Below the pieces are notes generated by a model, which was given only the letters and a program-made list of their open reading frames with translations, searched no databases and had not been told where the DNA came from. This document shows, piece by piece, positions 51,340 through 63,974 of a DNA stretch of 64,000 bases (position 1 is its first letter; every line of letters begins with the position of its first letter). The DNA is from Serinus canaria (taxonomy: Eukaryota > Chordata > Aves > Passeriformes > Fringillidae): positions 51,831,180 through 51,895,179 of the forward strand of contig NC_066314.1 of NCBI RefSeq assembly GCF_022539315.1, written 5' to 3'. The position numbers were made by a program, and so were the translations under genes.

Positions 51340-51906
51340 CTAGCTGCCCATCTCCTCAAATTCACTGTAGGGGGATGATGCTGAAGACGTTTTGGACTCT
51401 CCATCGCTGTTGCACTCCCGCGGGGAAGCCAGACCGGGAGTTCCTGGACATTCCTTGGAAGAGAGAGTTTCCTTACTGGAAGAGCCTAAGGGATGGCAGT
51501 CCAGCAAGCTCTGCAGGTGTTTGATGTAGCTTATTGCAGCTCTCAGGGTCTCCACTTTGCTGAGGCGCTTGTCGGCGAATTCCTTGGGCAGGTGCTCCCT
51601 GAGGCGCGTGTAGCCCTCGTTGACGCAGCGCACCCGCTGCCTCTCCCTCTCGTTCCTCTTCCGAATGAAGGCAGGCTCAAAGGAATAGTCATAGATGCCC
51701 ATGTAGCCAGGAAATGGGATGTAGGAGATGCGACCTGTGTGCCCACTATAGGCTTGCTCCCAGTAAGATGGGTGCAGGTGGAAGGGAACCCCAAAGGGCT
51801 CCCTCAGGGATACCCCATGGGGGTGCATGTGGCTGTTAGCTGGGGATACAGATCCTGGAAATGCAATCCTCTTCAGTAGTTTTTCATCATCCTTGGTGCT
51901 GTCCAT
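51340..51906 (-). CDS. ASCL4: Achaete-scute family bHLH transcription factor 4
   Basis: Single-exon gene of 188 aa. The bHLH domain covers about residues 82-135: basic region RKRNERERQRVRCVNEGY, helix 1 with LREHLP, loop with ADKRLSK, helix 2 VETLRAAISYIKHLQ. SFEPAFIRKRNERER before it and CNSDGESKTSSASSPYSEFE after it match human ASCL4 and separate it from ASCL1/2/3. Such factors pair with E-proteins, bind E-boxes in the nucleus and drive cell fate; ASCL4 is linked to skin and fetal tissues. The frame stays open upstream to 51922, but that codon is GTG, so the first ATG at 51906 (MDSTKDDEK) is taken as the start. The gene is divergent from PRDM4, as in human. Confidence 0.96.
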   Translation of the reverse strand: MDSTKDDEKLLKRIAFPGSVSPANSHMHPHGVSLREPFGVPFHLHPSYWEQAYSGHTGRISYIPFPGYMGIYDYSFEPAFIRKRNERERQRVRCVNEGYTRLREHLPKEFADKRLSKVETLRAAISYIKHLQSLLDCHPLGSSSKETLSSKECPGTPGLASPRECNSDGESKTSSASSPYSEFEEMGS

Positions 51907-52092
51907 GCTTCTTTTTTTCCTCACCAGTGGAGTGTTAGTTCCTGAATTTGGCTCCCCAATGTATCAGTCCAACATTTGTATAGGTACCCTGCCCCACAGG
52001 CTGCAGTTTCCTCCTGTGGTGTATAAAAACTCAGATCTCAAAGCAAGGCTAACAGCTCATGAGGTCCACACTGTGCCTGGAAAGCCTTGTTG

Positions 52093-52100
52093 TTTTTATA
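52093..52100 (-). promoter_or_regulatory. TATA-like box of ASCL4
   Basis: On the minus strand the sequence reads CCCACGCCTATAAAAA: a TATAAAAA box directly preceded by a GC/KLF-type motif. It lies 187 bases before the ASCL4 ATG, which would place the transcription start near 52065 and give a leader of about 160 bases. No expression evidence is available. Confidence 0.45.
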
Positions 52101-55100
52101 GGCGTGGGATGCCAGTTAATGTACAGACAGGTTGTGAGGACCATCACTCCCCAGTTTAAACCCTTCTTTTCCTGTGATCTTCATATTTCAAAAGATAATA
52201 AGAGGGTTCCTGTGTATTCTTTTTCTCTCCACTTGAAATTATGACCATAAGAGTTAATGCCAAACATAAATAATCTTCCAGGCTCTAAACACTTCTCAGG
52301 TATTGTAATCCATGATATCGTTTGATATAATTGTCTCCAAAAGATGGGTAATTTGCAAACTTTACAGGGATCTTCAAAGTTTTGGCAGAACTCCTCACTT
52401 TCAGGAACCAAGGATCTTCTGTCATCTAAAAACTACCCAAAGGCTTTTCACTATGAAATCCAAAAGACAACTGCAAGCTTTGTTGTTTCGGCTGCTCTGG
52501 TCTAACTGAACCAACTCACAAGCAGTTTGCAAAACTTATATGGCATATCTGTAGCTTTCTGGGAAAGCTGAGACATCTTCAAAGGAAAGAGTGCTCTCTT
52601 GTGGTTGCAAGTCTTGTCAGATCAAGAATGTACTACGTGCAAGCATAAAAGGAAAACTGCCTTCTTTGCCCTAAGAGAGGTTTTTCCTAAAAGTGTGAGT
52701 TTCACAAATTGAACATAAGCCTTTTGGCATTTTCAAACAGTTTTCAAGGTTTTGTGCTCATTTTCAAGGTGTTTCTGCTCATTGTAGGAATGTTCTGGTC
52801 ATCCCTACGAGAACTTGGTTCAGATAAACACACACAAAGGTGAGGCCCTGATAGCCCCACGTGTAGCTATTACCAGATGTTTACACGGATATTAGCTTAC
52901 CTGATGGACCCTACACACTGCTTTAATGGAAGAGCTGGAAGTCCCTCTTCACCCTGCAGGTCTGTGCTGTGTACTCCCGTTTGCCTGCAGCTTGCCAAAG
53001 CAAAGAGGTGGCAAAATACAAGGACTTTTGGCAGTATAAAGTCCTAATGTCCTTGTCTGTGCCTTTCCTCTGAGATACCCTGCTGTGTTAGGATCTTCCT
53101 CTTGACAGTCTTTGACTTTTCCCTTGTTGTTGTTCAAGAGCTTCATTGTTACAGTTTTTTTTGTTGAAAACACATTTTTGCAGTAAACTGAATCTCCTTT
53201 TTTGGCCATCATCAGTTTGAGGAATTGCATGTTTGGTCTGGGAGAGCTGTGGGAAGGGTCAGACATGAAAAGGTACAGGTATGTGGGCTCTGTTAAAATT
53301 GGTTTTTTGCTCAAAGTGAAAGTTTCCGCCCTGTTCAGTGTTTCATGTGAATAACTGAAAGAACATTCTCCACTCTGAGAAACACATCTGTGCCTCTGCT
53401 GAGTTAGAAACTAGCAGCAATGATGTGAGTAGCATGCATTTTCAAGTCAGCCTTTGTGTCTCTGCTGGCCTATTCTGCAGCTTCAAAAAAACAACGGTAA
53501 TCTTCAAAGTATGATGAACATACAGGCAGGACCATTCCAGACTGACATGAGTGAGAACAGTCCTGCACTCTGGTTTATGTCAGGGGTAGACTCAGCACCA
53601 AAATGGCTCAAAAGCCTGAGCAAAAATTACCGGGGAATGCCTCGTGGTATGTACAGCTCATTTCAGATCAAATAAATGAGAGTTTTTCTGCCTTTTAAAA
53701 AAATTTTGGAAACAGTTGATCAGGATGGACTTTTCAATATTACCTGCACTCTAAACTCCGTTGTCCAGAAATGTTTTCAGAAATGAATGCTTAAAGAAAA
53801 ATAGCTCCTTCACTGTAGCACTAGGCTAGGCCAGGACTTCTAGTTTTCTTAAAACAAAGAGGATGTTGACCTCTAAGCAAATACCTGAAGCAGGCAAAGG
53901 CCATTTGATCTGTGTTATCATTAGATTTAAAACACTGCTCTCTGGCAGTATTCCTGTAAGGAAATGGAAGCATGCCTCTTGGGGGGCTCAGCTCCCAGAT
54001 CATTTCACAGCTCTCCATGACCTTGCCAGCAACCAGGCCATGTTCAAATGGCATGGTTGGTCTGGTTTCAGTTCTGTCATGCAGATGCACTATGCCCTGC
54101 TACCAGACCTCTTTTCTATGTTTACTGTAAATGCAGGCTGCCAGCGCTTCCCAGAGAGTCAGAATTGCAGCTGTGCTAAAGACATCATATCTTCTGACAG
54201 AAAAATCCACGTTGCTAGTTCTTTAGAGAAACACATGAAGAAAAATTACCGGTAAATGTTAATTGTTGACCTGAATTATTGAAGATGATCTCATATCAAA
54301 TGGACTCTGAAGTCTGAATTTGTTTGTGTGCAAGAGAAATGAGAAAATATGCTGCAGGCTTTTGATGAAAATGGTATCTTGTTGACAATCTAATGTCACT
54401 TGCTCAGAAAGGGATTTGCCCCAGGCAGAGAGCCAGAGCAAGGCCAACATATCTCACATCCCACTGCAGGTCCTTGTTGAGAGCGTGAGCAGGATTAAAG
54501 CAATTTATCGTTCCTGTACCGACTTCTGCACAAAGTCTCAGCATGCTTGCACATGCAGACACAGTGAAAGCAGCAGTATTGGACCACCAAAGGGAAAGGC
54601 TAACACACATTCTTTTCTCTTTTAACAGTAGGTTAAGACTACATGAATAATATTCCTCTTTTAAGATAAGCCTTTGATCTTCTTTCTTACACTGTTACTC
54701 CAATTAAGTCGTCTTCACACCTTTGTCTGGATAAAGCTTTGACTCCAGAATGCAGTATCTGCTGAGCTGATACAAAGAAGATGGCCTGGTTTGCTTTTCA
54801 GGAAGTACAACACAGGTGTTCACTGCTCTACAATGGCAGAGCTGGTGCTCTTTATACACATATTGTATGTTTAGCTTTTGCTTAGGTTTTTGGGTTTTGG
54901 CTTCATTGTTGTTTTATTTTGTTTGTAAATACAAAGTCTAAATGGGGATCCTGGGAGATCCTTATACACTCCATCATCTACGGTATTCAAACAGGTTCTC
55001 TTCCTTTTCTTATACTTCACTATAAGCACCTAATTACCCAGCCTAAACAAATAGAAAATACTCTTGACATATCTAAAAATAAAACATTTAGGCATCTTCC

Positions 55101-56675
55101 TTCCACATATAACTTAGTTGTGGTTTTAACTGCCTATATCCTAACACAATATCTGTAAGTATGTAATTTTTGTACAAAAGAACCCTCAACATGTTCCCAC
55201 TCCCACATGAACCATAACCATGAATAACACTACTGACATTACACAGTGAGTTTTAATTACTTTGAATTATTTAAAGAAACAGTTCCTCCTTGGCCCTGTG
55301 TCCCTCTGTGTATGAAAAGAAAGTCGCTGGTGGAAACATTGCAGTAGAAACACAAGAGTCAGCTGAACACATGCAAGTCCACTAACTTCCCAACAGAAGA
55401 TGTCCTAGCTGTTTTATCTGTGAACACATTACTGAGAAGGAAGAAGAAAATACACCAGGAATTTAAGAAGAAACTCCCACAACACTGTGTATTTCTTACA
55501 CTGAAACTCTCACAATACTGTGCATTTCTTTTATTTTACTGTGCTGTAATTATGCCAAATTCTAGTATCTATTATACATATCATAGGTTGTCTAGGCTGC
55601 TGCAATTTATTATCAGATAGAAAAATATGTAATTAAAAAAAAAACAAAACCAAAACCAGATTCTCTTGTTAACTGCTCACACAAAATTATAGTAATAATT
55701 TTGCAGGAATACAGGATTGAGTAGGTTTGCGTCTGTCTTGTCCTGTTTTATCCTTAAGCATGGATCATCTCTCTCCAAGCCTAGACCTAGAAGGGAAAGC
55801 TGCTCATAGACTACCTAGGCTTCATACTGTGACAATCACCAAAATATTGACCCACAAAGTGCTGACAAGCCAATAAAAGGTGATGAGAAATTTGGATTTT
55901 TGATGGTAAAATGGCTTTTTGCACAATCTTCATTCCAGTGTTATTCTGCTCCATGTGAGAAAGAACCCAGGGTCAGGTTTGCAATAGCAGAAGAGAACTA
56001 ATTGTACTGAGACATGGGCACAGTCCAGAAGGGACTTTGGCTCACACTGCAGGGAAGGACTGAAGCATGTTTACTGCCATCTCTTTTCCCTTTGGTTTCA
56101 GAGTCTCCCTTATCTTTCTGTATATCTCCAGGATCTGAAGATGTTTTGAAAAATAGCTCAGCAATTTGTTCCTCGTGCAGCAAGTACTGCTATAAACGTC
56201 AATAAACCAGGCTTTCAGGAGACATAGTGCAGTTGTCTTATTAAAACACTTCACATATAATAAAAGTGTTTGGTATATAAAAAAAGTATCTTTTCTTGCA
56301 GAAGAAACAGTTCCCAAATGTGTTTTATCACAATACCTTGGGCATGCAGCATACATCTCTGTAGACACAGATTAACTTCTCATTTAGTGACACTTCATAT
56401 TATCACTGGCTTCCTTTGATACTTCTGCTTTAAACTGCTAGTAAAGATATCACTAGTTCAAGGGAGTTATGTGACTACAAAAAAAGCTAGAATCTCAGAG
56501 GACTCATACTTGACAGTAGGAAAAAATACTCTTATCTATGTATGACTGCATCCAATCTGGCTCATAGGCTCAAAGAATTGCTTTCAGCTTAGATAGTTGA
56601 AATAGCACAGATTTCAGTGCCAGGGCACTTCTGTTGAATTACAGTATCGTACTTGGAATTAAGACAAGCTGAGGG

Positions 56676-56705
56676 CTTGGGATAACCTAGCTTGGGATAA
56701 CCTAG
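56676..56705. repeat. Perfect 15-bp tandem duplication
   Basis: The unit CTTGGGATAACCTAG occurs twice in a row between ASCL4 and PRDM4. Confidence 0.9.
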
Positions 56706-57437
56706 CATTTCAGAACTGAGATGCACTGAGTGTGACCATAAAGTTTTAAGGATAAAAACTGGAAATGGAAGGTCTCCTGTCATCTCTTATTAGGGAATGG
56801 AAAGTGAAGAGAAAGACTTTGGGCTTGTAGTCACTCACTGTAGGTTCTAAGAAAAATGTGAACTGTTAGCACCACCATGTGAATATGTGGGACTACACAC
56901 ACAAAAATGAAACAGACATAAAGCCCCCATCACAGGATTACCAGTCCATAACAACCTGAGGACTTGGCGAGTTCTTTTTTGACTTGTTGAAATAATGTTT
57001 GTAGGCCAATTCGGATAGTCAGTCAGTCATGGTTAGGGTAAGGATTATTTGGCTTGGTGGAGGGGAGGTTGTGGGATATGTGGTAAACTAAATAAAGTCA
57101 TTATTTTGGTCATGAATTACAGAGACCTGGACTCACTTTGCTTAAATATACTCCTTTAGATGTTAGATATTTATACTAAACCCATTATGCAGGTCCCAGT
57201 TTCAGGCCATAGACACAGAAAGGCAGCTCCAAAGGGAATTCTTCTCACACGTCTTGGACCTACTTCAGGAGGTGATGCAGCACTCTCTGCAGCAAACTAT
57301 TTCTCTCCTTCAGCTACAGAGAGAGCTTGAAAAACAAGTGTATACGAGGCATTCAACTTTCTGACAAAGCCAAAGGAGGAGTGTCTGTTTCCAGCCCCAG
57401 AAGAATCAATAGTTTTGTACTGAACTAAAACGACCTC

Positions 57438-57502
57438 TACATTTAGGCTCTTTAGATCATGGAATGATCCTTACAGATCCTACATTTAGGTTCTTTAGAT
57501 CA
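57438..57502. repeat. Spaced 22-bp direct repeat
   Basis: TACATTTAGGCTCTTTAGATCA at 57438-57459 recurs at 57481-57502 with one difference, starts 43 bp apart, about 0.9 kb before the PRDM4 start codon. Confidence 0.85.
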
Positions 57503-57949
57503 AAAGAGAGCAGACAGAAAAATACTTGGAATTTCCTCCTGTGCAGACATCCTATCGAGGGACGGCTCATTTAATGAGGCATCGCTTAAGTGTCAGACAC
57601 AAGCAAATTACCAAACCCCATTACAGCGTTCAGGAAACAGCTGTTCGCTCCGGCACTGAAAGAACGCGGCGACGGATTCGAGCAGCGTGAATGACTATCC
57701 ACGAGTCGCAGGCGAAAAGCGAACTACGAAATCGCTTGCACGCCTCAAGAGATTCCTTTGCCATGTCACCTTGGTCAGAATTGCATATATGATCAACCGT
57801 AACTGAACGACAACGTGCAGGAGGCACCTGGGCACGTACGGGCTGTGGGTACCGGAGGACACAAAACGCAACTCTCTAATGACAGCAGATACGAGGGTGT
57901 AATGAGAAAGCAATGAGATAGCTGGGAATATTGTGTGGGACTACAGTGT

Positions 57950-58760
57950 GGAAAACCGGAGTGAGCATCGCACCCTTTTGGAAGAGGCGGCACGGGAAGC
58001 CTCGGGCAGGGTTTCGGGCCAGGCGCTGGCGAGGGGCGGGCGCGAAGCGCCGGGGCCCCGGGCGGTGGCGCCGCTTCCTGGCTCCGGCACTCGCCGGCGG
58101 AAGCGGCCCCGGCCCCACCCCCCTCCGCCATCCCCGCCTCCCTCCGCCTCCCCCGCCCGCGCCGGGTCCGCGCCGCCCGGGTCCCGCCCATGAGGCGGCG
58201 GCGGCGGCGGTGGGGGTTGCGGCCGGGCCGTGGCTGGGGCCGTGGCTGGGGCCGGGGCCGGGGCCGGGGCCGGAGCCGGAGCCAGGGGCAGGCGGCGGGC
58301 CGGGAAGCAGGGCCCTGATGCGGCTGCGGGCGCTCCGCCGGCGGGCCCCATGCACCCTAGGTGAGCGCCGCGGGACACCGGGCGAGGCGAGCGGGACCGC
58401 GGGGCGCACCCGGCCGAGAAGGCGAGCAGGGGAGAGGGTCCCTCAAGCGTTCGGCGCCTCCCGCAGGCCCCGAGGCTCGGCTCCGGGGCGAGGATGGTGG
58501 TTCCCTCCCTCGGGCATCGCCATCCTCAGCAGCCGCCTGAGCCGGGTAATGAAATGTCCTGCCCCGCCGGGCAGCTGGAGCCCTCGGCCCCGTCCCTGCG
58601 GAGCCGTCCCTGGTGGCGGGCGGGGCGGTAGGCAGTGCGTGCTGCCGAAGGTGTGCAGAGCCGAGGTAGAAGTCGGCGGCTCCGCTTGCGGCTCAGCCTC
58701 CCGGGTGGCAGGTGGTCTGCGAGGAGCTGCGGGTGGACTCGATGTTCCTTACGGGCCCCT
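57950..58760 (+). promoter_or_regulatory. CpG-island promoter of PRDM4
   Basis: A dense GC/CpG block covers the first coding exon of PRDM4 and about 400 bases on each side. It contains four pure GGGGCC units (58248-58271) followed by two GGAGCC units. No TATA box is apparent. The long overlapping open frames here on both strands follow from the base composition. Confidence 0.75.
58190..58318 (+). other. Upstream ORF 1 in the PRDM4 leader
   Basis: A 42-codon ORF starting ATGAGG and ending TGA at 58316-58318. It encodes six Arg after Met, then GRGW and GRGRGR repeats read from the GGGGCC array. The start context is weak (C at -3, A at +4). It matters only if transcription begins before 58190, which is unknown. 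Confidence 0.45.
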
Positions 58761-59869
58761 TCCAAGCTGAGACCTTGTGCTCTTAACTTGCGTGAGTTTG
58801 GTGGATTCGGCCGTTTTTCCTGGATGAGTGGTACCTTTCCTTACTGGAGTGGCAGCCCAAGCTCCAGCTCTCCATCAGTACTGCAGCGCTTGGCCCTGCT
58901 GCTGGCAAAGGCCATTGTGGGAGGCCTGGGTCAGCCTGGAGCATGTTGCGTGTGTGGCTGCTCTGGGGGCAGCTGGTCTGGCTGGCCCTAAGAGCTGCTG
59001 GTCAGACCTGGTGTGCCGGGGTGGGCACAGCGTCGGTCAGGCACGGCTTACAAGTGTCTCCATGGTGTCCCCCATCCCTGGGGAGTGGTTTGGGCTGCGT
59101 GTGCAGCTTGAGACCCCAAAGGACATGTGTGCTCCAAGTTGACATGGTTTCTACCAAGCCTGAAGGTTTGGAGTGTTGGGTGGTTCCTGCAGCTGCTCAT
59201 GTGGTGTGCCCACTTGAGCAGTGTGGTTGATCACTGAAATAACTTGGCATCCCTGGTGCCAGTTTTTAATCTGATGGGAGCTCGTAAAACCAGACTGAGG
59301 CAGTCTTTTAGAACTGCTATGGCTGTTTTGCAGTGTAACTCTTGTCACTATTGGCCTGGTTCGAACTGGTGGGGAATTAGAGGTTGTGTGTCTGTTACCA
59401 GTTTGAAGTGATCTTTCCCCCAGAATTTGGATTCTGAATGTGGTGGATGTGGTGTCCAGAAGTCATGAAATATAAATCAGGTGTTGTTGTCTGAGTATTT
59501 TTTGACATTTAGCTTGTAAATGGATCTGTTTTCACAATAGTTTAATCACAATTGCTTTTATTACTAGGAGTAAGACTTTGTTTTCTGGATGGCAAAGAAG
59601 CTATGTTCTGATTTGTCTTTCTGAACTGTTTCTTAATACTGATTATTGCTATCTAATATGATCAATATGTATTGATCATGATGTGATGACCATGTGAGTG
59701 GCTGATGTGTTTTATGCTTAACTTTTTAAGGCAGAGTTTTTATATGCCAATATCAGATTTTGAGTTTGTTTCCTCAACCTTTCTTCACCACAGTAGTCAG
59801 TAATCAGGAATGCTCTTGCATTCTGTTTCTTTTTTCTGCTCCCCTCGATGCTCCTTGTCTCCAGAATGA
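58318..59869 (+). other. Upstream ORF 2, overlapping the PRDM4 start (spliced)
   Basis: The ATG at 58318-58320 shares its A with the stop of upstream ORF 1 (TGATG). The ORF reads 43 bases to the exon 1 donor, crosses the intron and ends at TGA 59867-59869, giving 15 codons. It overlaps the PRDM4 ATG at 58350 in another frame, and its stop overlaps the ATG of PRDM4 Met5 (ATGA). Confidence 0.5.
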
Positions 59870-62800
59870 ATGAAATGAACTTGAGTCCTGTAGGGATGGA
59901 CCAGCTGACCTCCTCCTCTGTGAGCAATGCCCTGCCAGTCTCAGGAAGTCACTTGGGCTTGGCAGCGTCACCCACTCACAACACCATACCAGCACCAGGT
60001 AACGGGGGAGGGTCCCACACGGGGTATTGTAGCTCCCTCTCTGTGTTCTGCTGTCACAGCAATGGTCCTAACTGAGCAGCAGTGCCTGCTCTGATAGCAA
60101 GTCATACCATAGGTAGTGAAATGGTGCAGAGTTGGGGAAGGGCAAACCATAAATTGTTGCTTATGTGGGCAAAGCAAAAGGCATGAGTGCTTGTCAGGCT
60201 TATGCTTTAGTGGGAGCCTCATTTGGTTTTAATGGGGTTATTTGCACTGTGGGTGAGTAGTATCAGAACCCTTTGAAATTAGGGCTGTAGCTGAAAATCT
60301 CTCTTCATCTATGTCTAATTTCTCTCAGGTGAAAAATCACTTGTATAGCAAAACTGTTCTCATACCTCTTCTTTCCAGGGGCCTGCACAGACAGAAGTCC
60401 ATTACAATTGTCAAATAGAAGCAAGCCCTGTACAAAAAAGATCTAGCCATATTCAGGCATGCCTCTCACTTCTGTGATAACTGATCCTTTCTTTGATGCC
60501 TGGCACCTTACTTGGACAGTGCCATGCTGTATTTCCTTAGGCCAAGAGCTCCTGGGGAATTAGTAATCTCTTTGTTAGCTCATGGGTTCATCAACTCAAG
60601 GAGTTCCGTTGAATTTAAATGTGAATTTTCTCTTGCAGGCTTGCCTGTTGCAATTCCAAACCTGGGCCCCTCCTTGAGTTCCTTGCCCTCTGCTCTGTCT
60701 CTGATGCTCCCAATGGGTATTGGAGATCGAGGAGTGATGTGTGGTATACCAGAGAGAAACTACACCCTACCTCCACCACCATACCCTCACCTGGAGAGCA
60801 GCTATTTCAGACACATTCTACCTGGTAAGTGCTCTGGTGCTGATGGATGGGAACAGTAAGAGCAACTGTTTTAAGAGCTGTCTGTTTCTGTCCTGAAGTA
60901 GGCATGACTGACAGTTTGACAGAGCTGTTGTTTCCCCTGAGTTTGTCTGGAGACTGTTGTGCCATTTAAACACCTTTATTTTCAGATATCTGTTTCTATA
61001 TTTGTGTATGAAAAGAATTGCAGGGCATTTTCTATTTAAACCTAACCTTTGATTGCTTTTAGGATTAACAGAAAACAAAGCATGCCTGGTTTCTGTCTCC
61101 AATGGCTTGTAGCTTGGAAGTTGCTTCTGTTTTTCTTCTACTGTAGTCTGAAGCAATATTTAATATGTGTATAATGGGAGGTTACAGTAATTGAAAGTTC
61201 AAAGAGGGCAAGACATCAGCTGTGGTGTTGGGCACTTTCCCACCCATTTAATCCACAGAACATTTTTTCTTCATTTTTCTTCAAGGTTGATTTCCAAAGG
61301 CCTAACACACTGACTTCTATCTTGATTCCTTTCTCACACGTGCTTTGGAGTATAACTGTAGAATTTTTCATGTCATGTGTAAAACTGAAAACCACAGACA
61401 TTGAAACTTTAAATGCAGTCCTGGTTTTGTTTGGTAGCTGCGATTGACAGGGTGGAAGAGGTAGTTAAACTTCTTCAAGGTGACTCACTGAGTGTTGTTG
61501 GTTCAGCCTGGGATAGGAATAAACTAGCAGCCCAGGTGTCCTGCTGCTACCTGTTGACTGATGGCTGAACTTTCCAGCTGCTTAGGAGTAACCCTTCCTA
61601 CTGCACTCCATGCCTGCCTGTTCAGTAGACAAGGAGACTGTGCACTAGGACCAAAGGTATTTGCCATTTTCTGAGCTGGAATAATCTTCCTGTGATGTTT
61701 TATATGGTTCTTCTGTCAGTCATCTTGCTGCCATCAAGGATCCTCTGTGTTCAAGCCACAAGGCAGCATTGCATGCAGAAGTATTTGATACAGCTGATTA
61801 AAATAAACTGTTCATTTCTGGGGTTGTTGTGCTACAGAAGGAGTATCTGTGCTTGCATCCTTGTAATAACAAACGTATTTGAATGGAAAACTCTTACCTA
61901 ACAAGTGGCTCACAGAGTTGAAGGCTAAAAAGAAACATGCTGAGTCAGATCTTGCAGAATCTGCAAAATCTGTCTCTGTCTCTGCTGGAAATAATGTTTA
62001 CTTGAATGTGCTGTTGCATTTCTTCTGAATATGTTTTTTTGTTTGTTTTAGTATGTAAACACAGTTTAGTGTTTCTTCATATCTTAAGTTTCAAGGTTGT
62101 TTGATGTTGAGAACCTTCCCAGAACTACCAGAAAAGATGGTAGGGTTTCTGATTTAAATTCAAGCAAAATATTGTTTTTAGGAGAAACAACATGCTTTCA
62201 TGTTAGAAAAGAGAGCAGATGACTCATTAAATCTGTGACAGAACTTGTCTTTGTCCTTCAGAATTGCAATTGATGACCTCTGAGATGGACAATTATGCCA
62301 CTTAGTCTTAGAGGAAGGAAGCAGTCATTGTTAAAACTTGAATACCTAAGCAAAAATTATGTCTCCTGGAGAATTGCTTCTTTTTTTAGCAAAGATGAAC
62401 CAAATTGCAATTACCAAATTGTAGATTTCACTAGCAGTCCTTCATCCTTGTGAGCTATTTTTTTGGAATGAAAAATTAAGCCTAAAATGTGAAGAACCTC
62501 TTTCTCATTTGATCTTTGTAGTGATCAGCCTAGGTGGAATTCTGCCATTAACTTGGGTGTTCAGAGTTTGAGAAATAACTATAGAGACTTGCTCTATTGG
62601 GTGGAAACTCTGAATTAGTTGTCAAATAGTACTTTGACAAGAGTGTTAGGCTGGCATATGTTTGTGAGCCATATTTTAGAATTAGTGGATTTGAACTGGA
62701 AATAAAGTAGAGAACATGTCTTTAGGGATCTCAGTGTACTATCCTTCAACATATTTTTATTCAAGATTTGAAGACGGATGTAATCTCACTCCCTTCTTTT

Positions 62801-63615
62801 TCTCCCTCTCTTCCTATCAGGTATCTTATCTTACTTGGCTGACAGACCACCACCTCAGTACATCCATCCCAACACTATAAATGTTGACAGCAATCCAGCA
62901 TTGTCAGTCTCCAACAATCCCTCAGCCCTAGATCCCTACCAGCCCAGTGGGACCGTGGGGCTGGAACCAGGGATTGTCTCCATGGACTCCCGCACAGTGA
63001 ACACACACGGTCCTCAAAATCTGCATCCTAGTGACAGCCACGAGGTAGCACTGGATACTACAATCACCATGGAGAGCGTTTCCAGGGTAACCAGCCCCAT
63101 CTCTACAGATGGGATGACAGAGGAGCTTACAATGGATGATGTAGCTGGGGATCACACACAGATCCCAAATGGCTCCCGGAGCCACGAACCTTTAGCTGTA
63201 GACACAGTGGGGAGTAACTTGACATCGGATGCGGTGGGACACGGCGCTGTCATTCCCATTCACGGTAGCACTTTGGAACTCCCTGTTGTCATGGAGCCCA
63301 ACCACATTGCCGGGCGGGTGACAGGGATATCGGACAGCACACTAAATGACCCCATTCATACTGTGGCCATGAGCACCAACTCCGTGAGTGTAGCGCTCCC
63401 TACCTCACACAACCTCGCTTCCCTGGACTCAGTAGCCTTGCATGAAGTGGGCCTCAGCCTGGAGCCCGTGGCAGTGTCTTCCATAAGTCAGGAAGTAGCC
63501 ATGGGGTCAAGCCATGTCGATGTGTCTGCAGACAATCTTGCCTTTGTACCGTCATCTCTGCAAATGGAAGACTCCAATTCCAACAAGGAAAACATGGCAA
63601 CCTTGTTTACCATAT
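58350..63615 (+). CDS. PRDM4: PR domain zinc finger protein 4, N-terminal part
   Basis: Four coding exons: 58350-58360, 59865-59998, 60639-60824 and 62821-63615; the last stops at donor gtgagt and the gene runs off the window. They encode the first 375 residues plus one base, out of about 800 in human. The start [14 protein letters not shown] corresponds to human [14 protein letters not shown], and the whole part aligns without gaps of note ([42 protein letters not shown]). This region is a low-complexity activation/interaction segment rich in Ser, Thr and Pro; the PR (SET-like) domain and C2H2 zinc fingers are encoded further right. PRDM4 is a nuclear transcription regulator that recruits PRMT5 and acts downstream of the p75 neurotrophin receptor. 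Exon 1 codes for only 11 bases, and Met5 at 59866 has a better start context (A at -3) than Met1. Confidence 0.96.
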
Positions 63616-63909
63616 GTGAGTGGACATTTCCTGCTTTTTTGGGGTAGGGTTTGTCATGTAGCTATTGTGTGGTGTGGTTGGACTCTGGTTGCTAGTCTTA
63701 AAGATTTATGGTTATTTAACAAGTCCAAAATTTTAAACATCTGCAGTTTAACTGTTTCAGATTAACTGTTCTGAAACATCAGTAGTTGGAAGTAGTAGGA
63801 TGTTTTAGCATAGTTCTCTTTGCATCATTTTCATGTTGCCATGAGGCTGGAAGCTGAATCTTGGTGAAGCTCTTGATTTGGTGGATATGCTTGTTATCCT
63901 TTCTGATGA

Positions 63910-63974
63910 GACTTCTGTTTTTATCTTCTGTTGTTTTGACTTCTGTTTTTTCTGTTGTTTTGACTTCTGTTTCA
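63910..63974. repeat. Imperfect tandem repeat of about 24 bp
   Basis: Two to three copies of a unit built from CTGTTGTTTTGACTTCTGTT lie in PRDM4 intron 4 near the right edge of the window. Confidence 0.75.

Larger units (their letters stand above)
51907..57949. other. Interval between divergent ASCL4 and PRDM4
   Basis: This 6-kb AT-rich stretch holds no recognisable coding exon. It carries the presumed ASCL4 promoter at its left end, and two small direct duplications at 56676-56705 and 57438-57502. Open frames in it are short, overlapping and without domains. Enhancers for either neighbour may lie here. Confidence 0.6.

Noticed and set aside
51907..51924. Six-codon N-terminal extension of ASCL4
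   Set aside because: The in-frame codon at 51922-51924 is GTG, not ATG; the first ATG is at 51906.
57793..58770. Long open frames on both strands over the PRDM4 CpG island (up to 279 codons)
   Set aside because: They overlap each other in several frames, are Pro/Gly/Arg/Ala-rich from GC composition, contain no domain, and the real exon there is only 11 coding bases.
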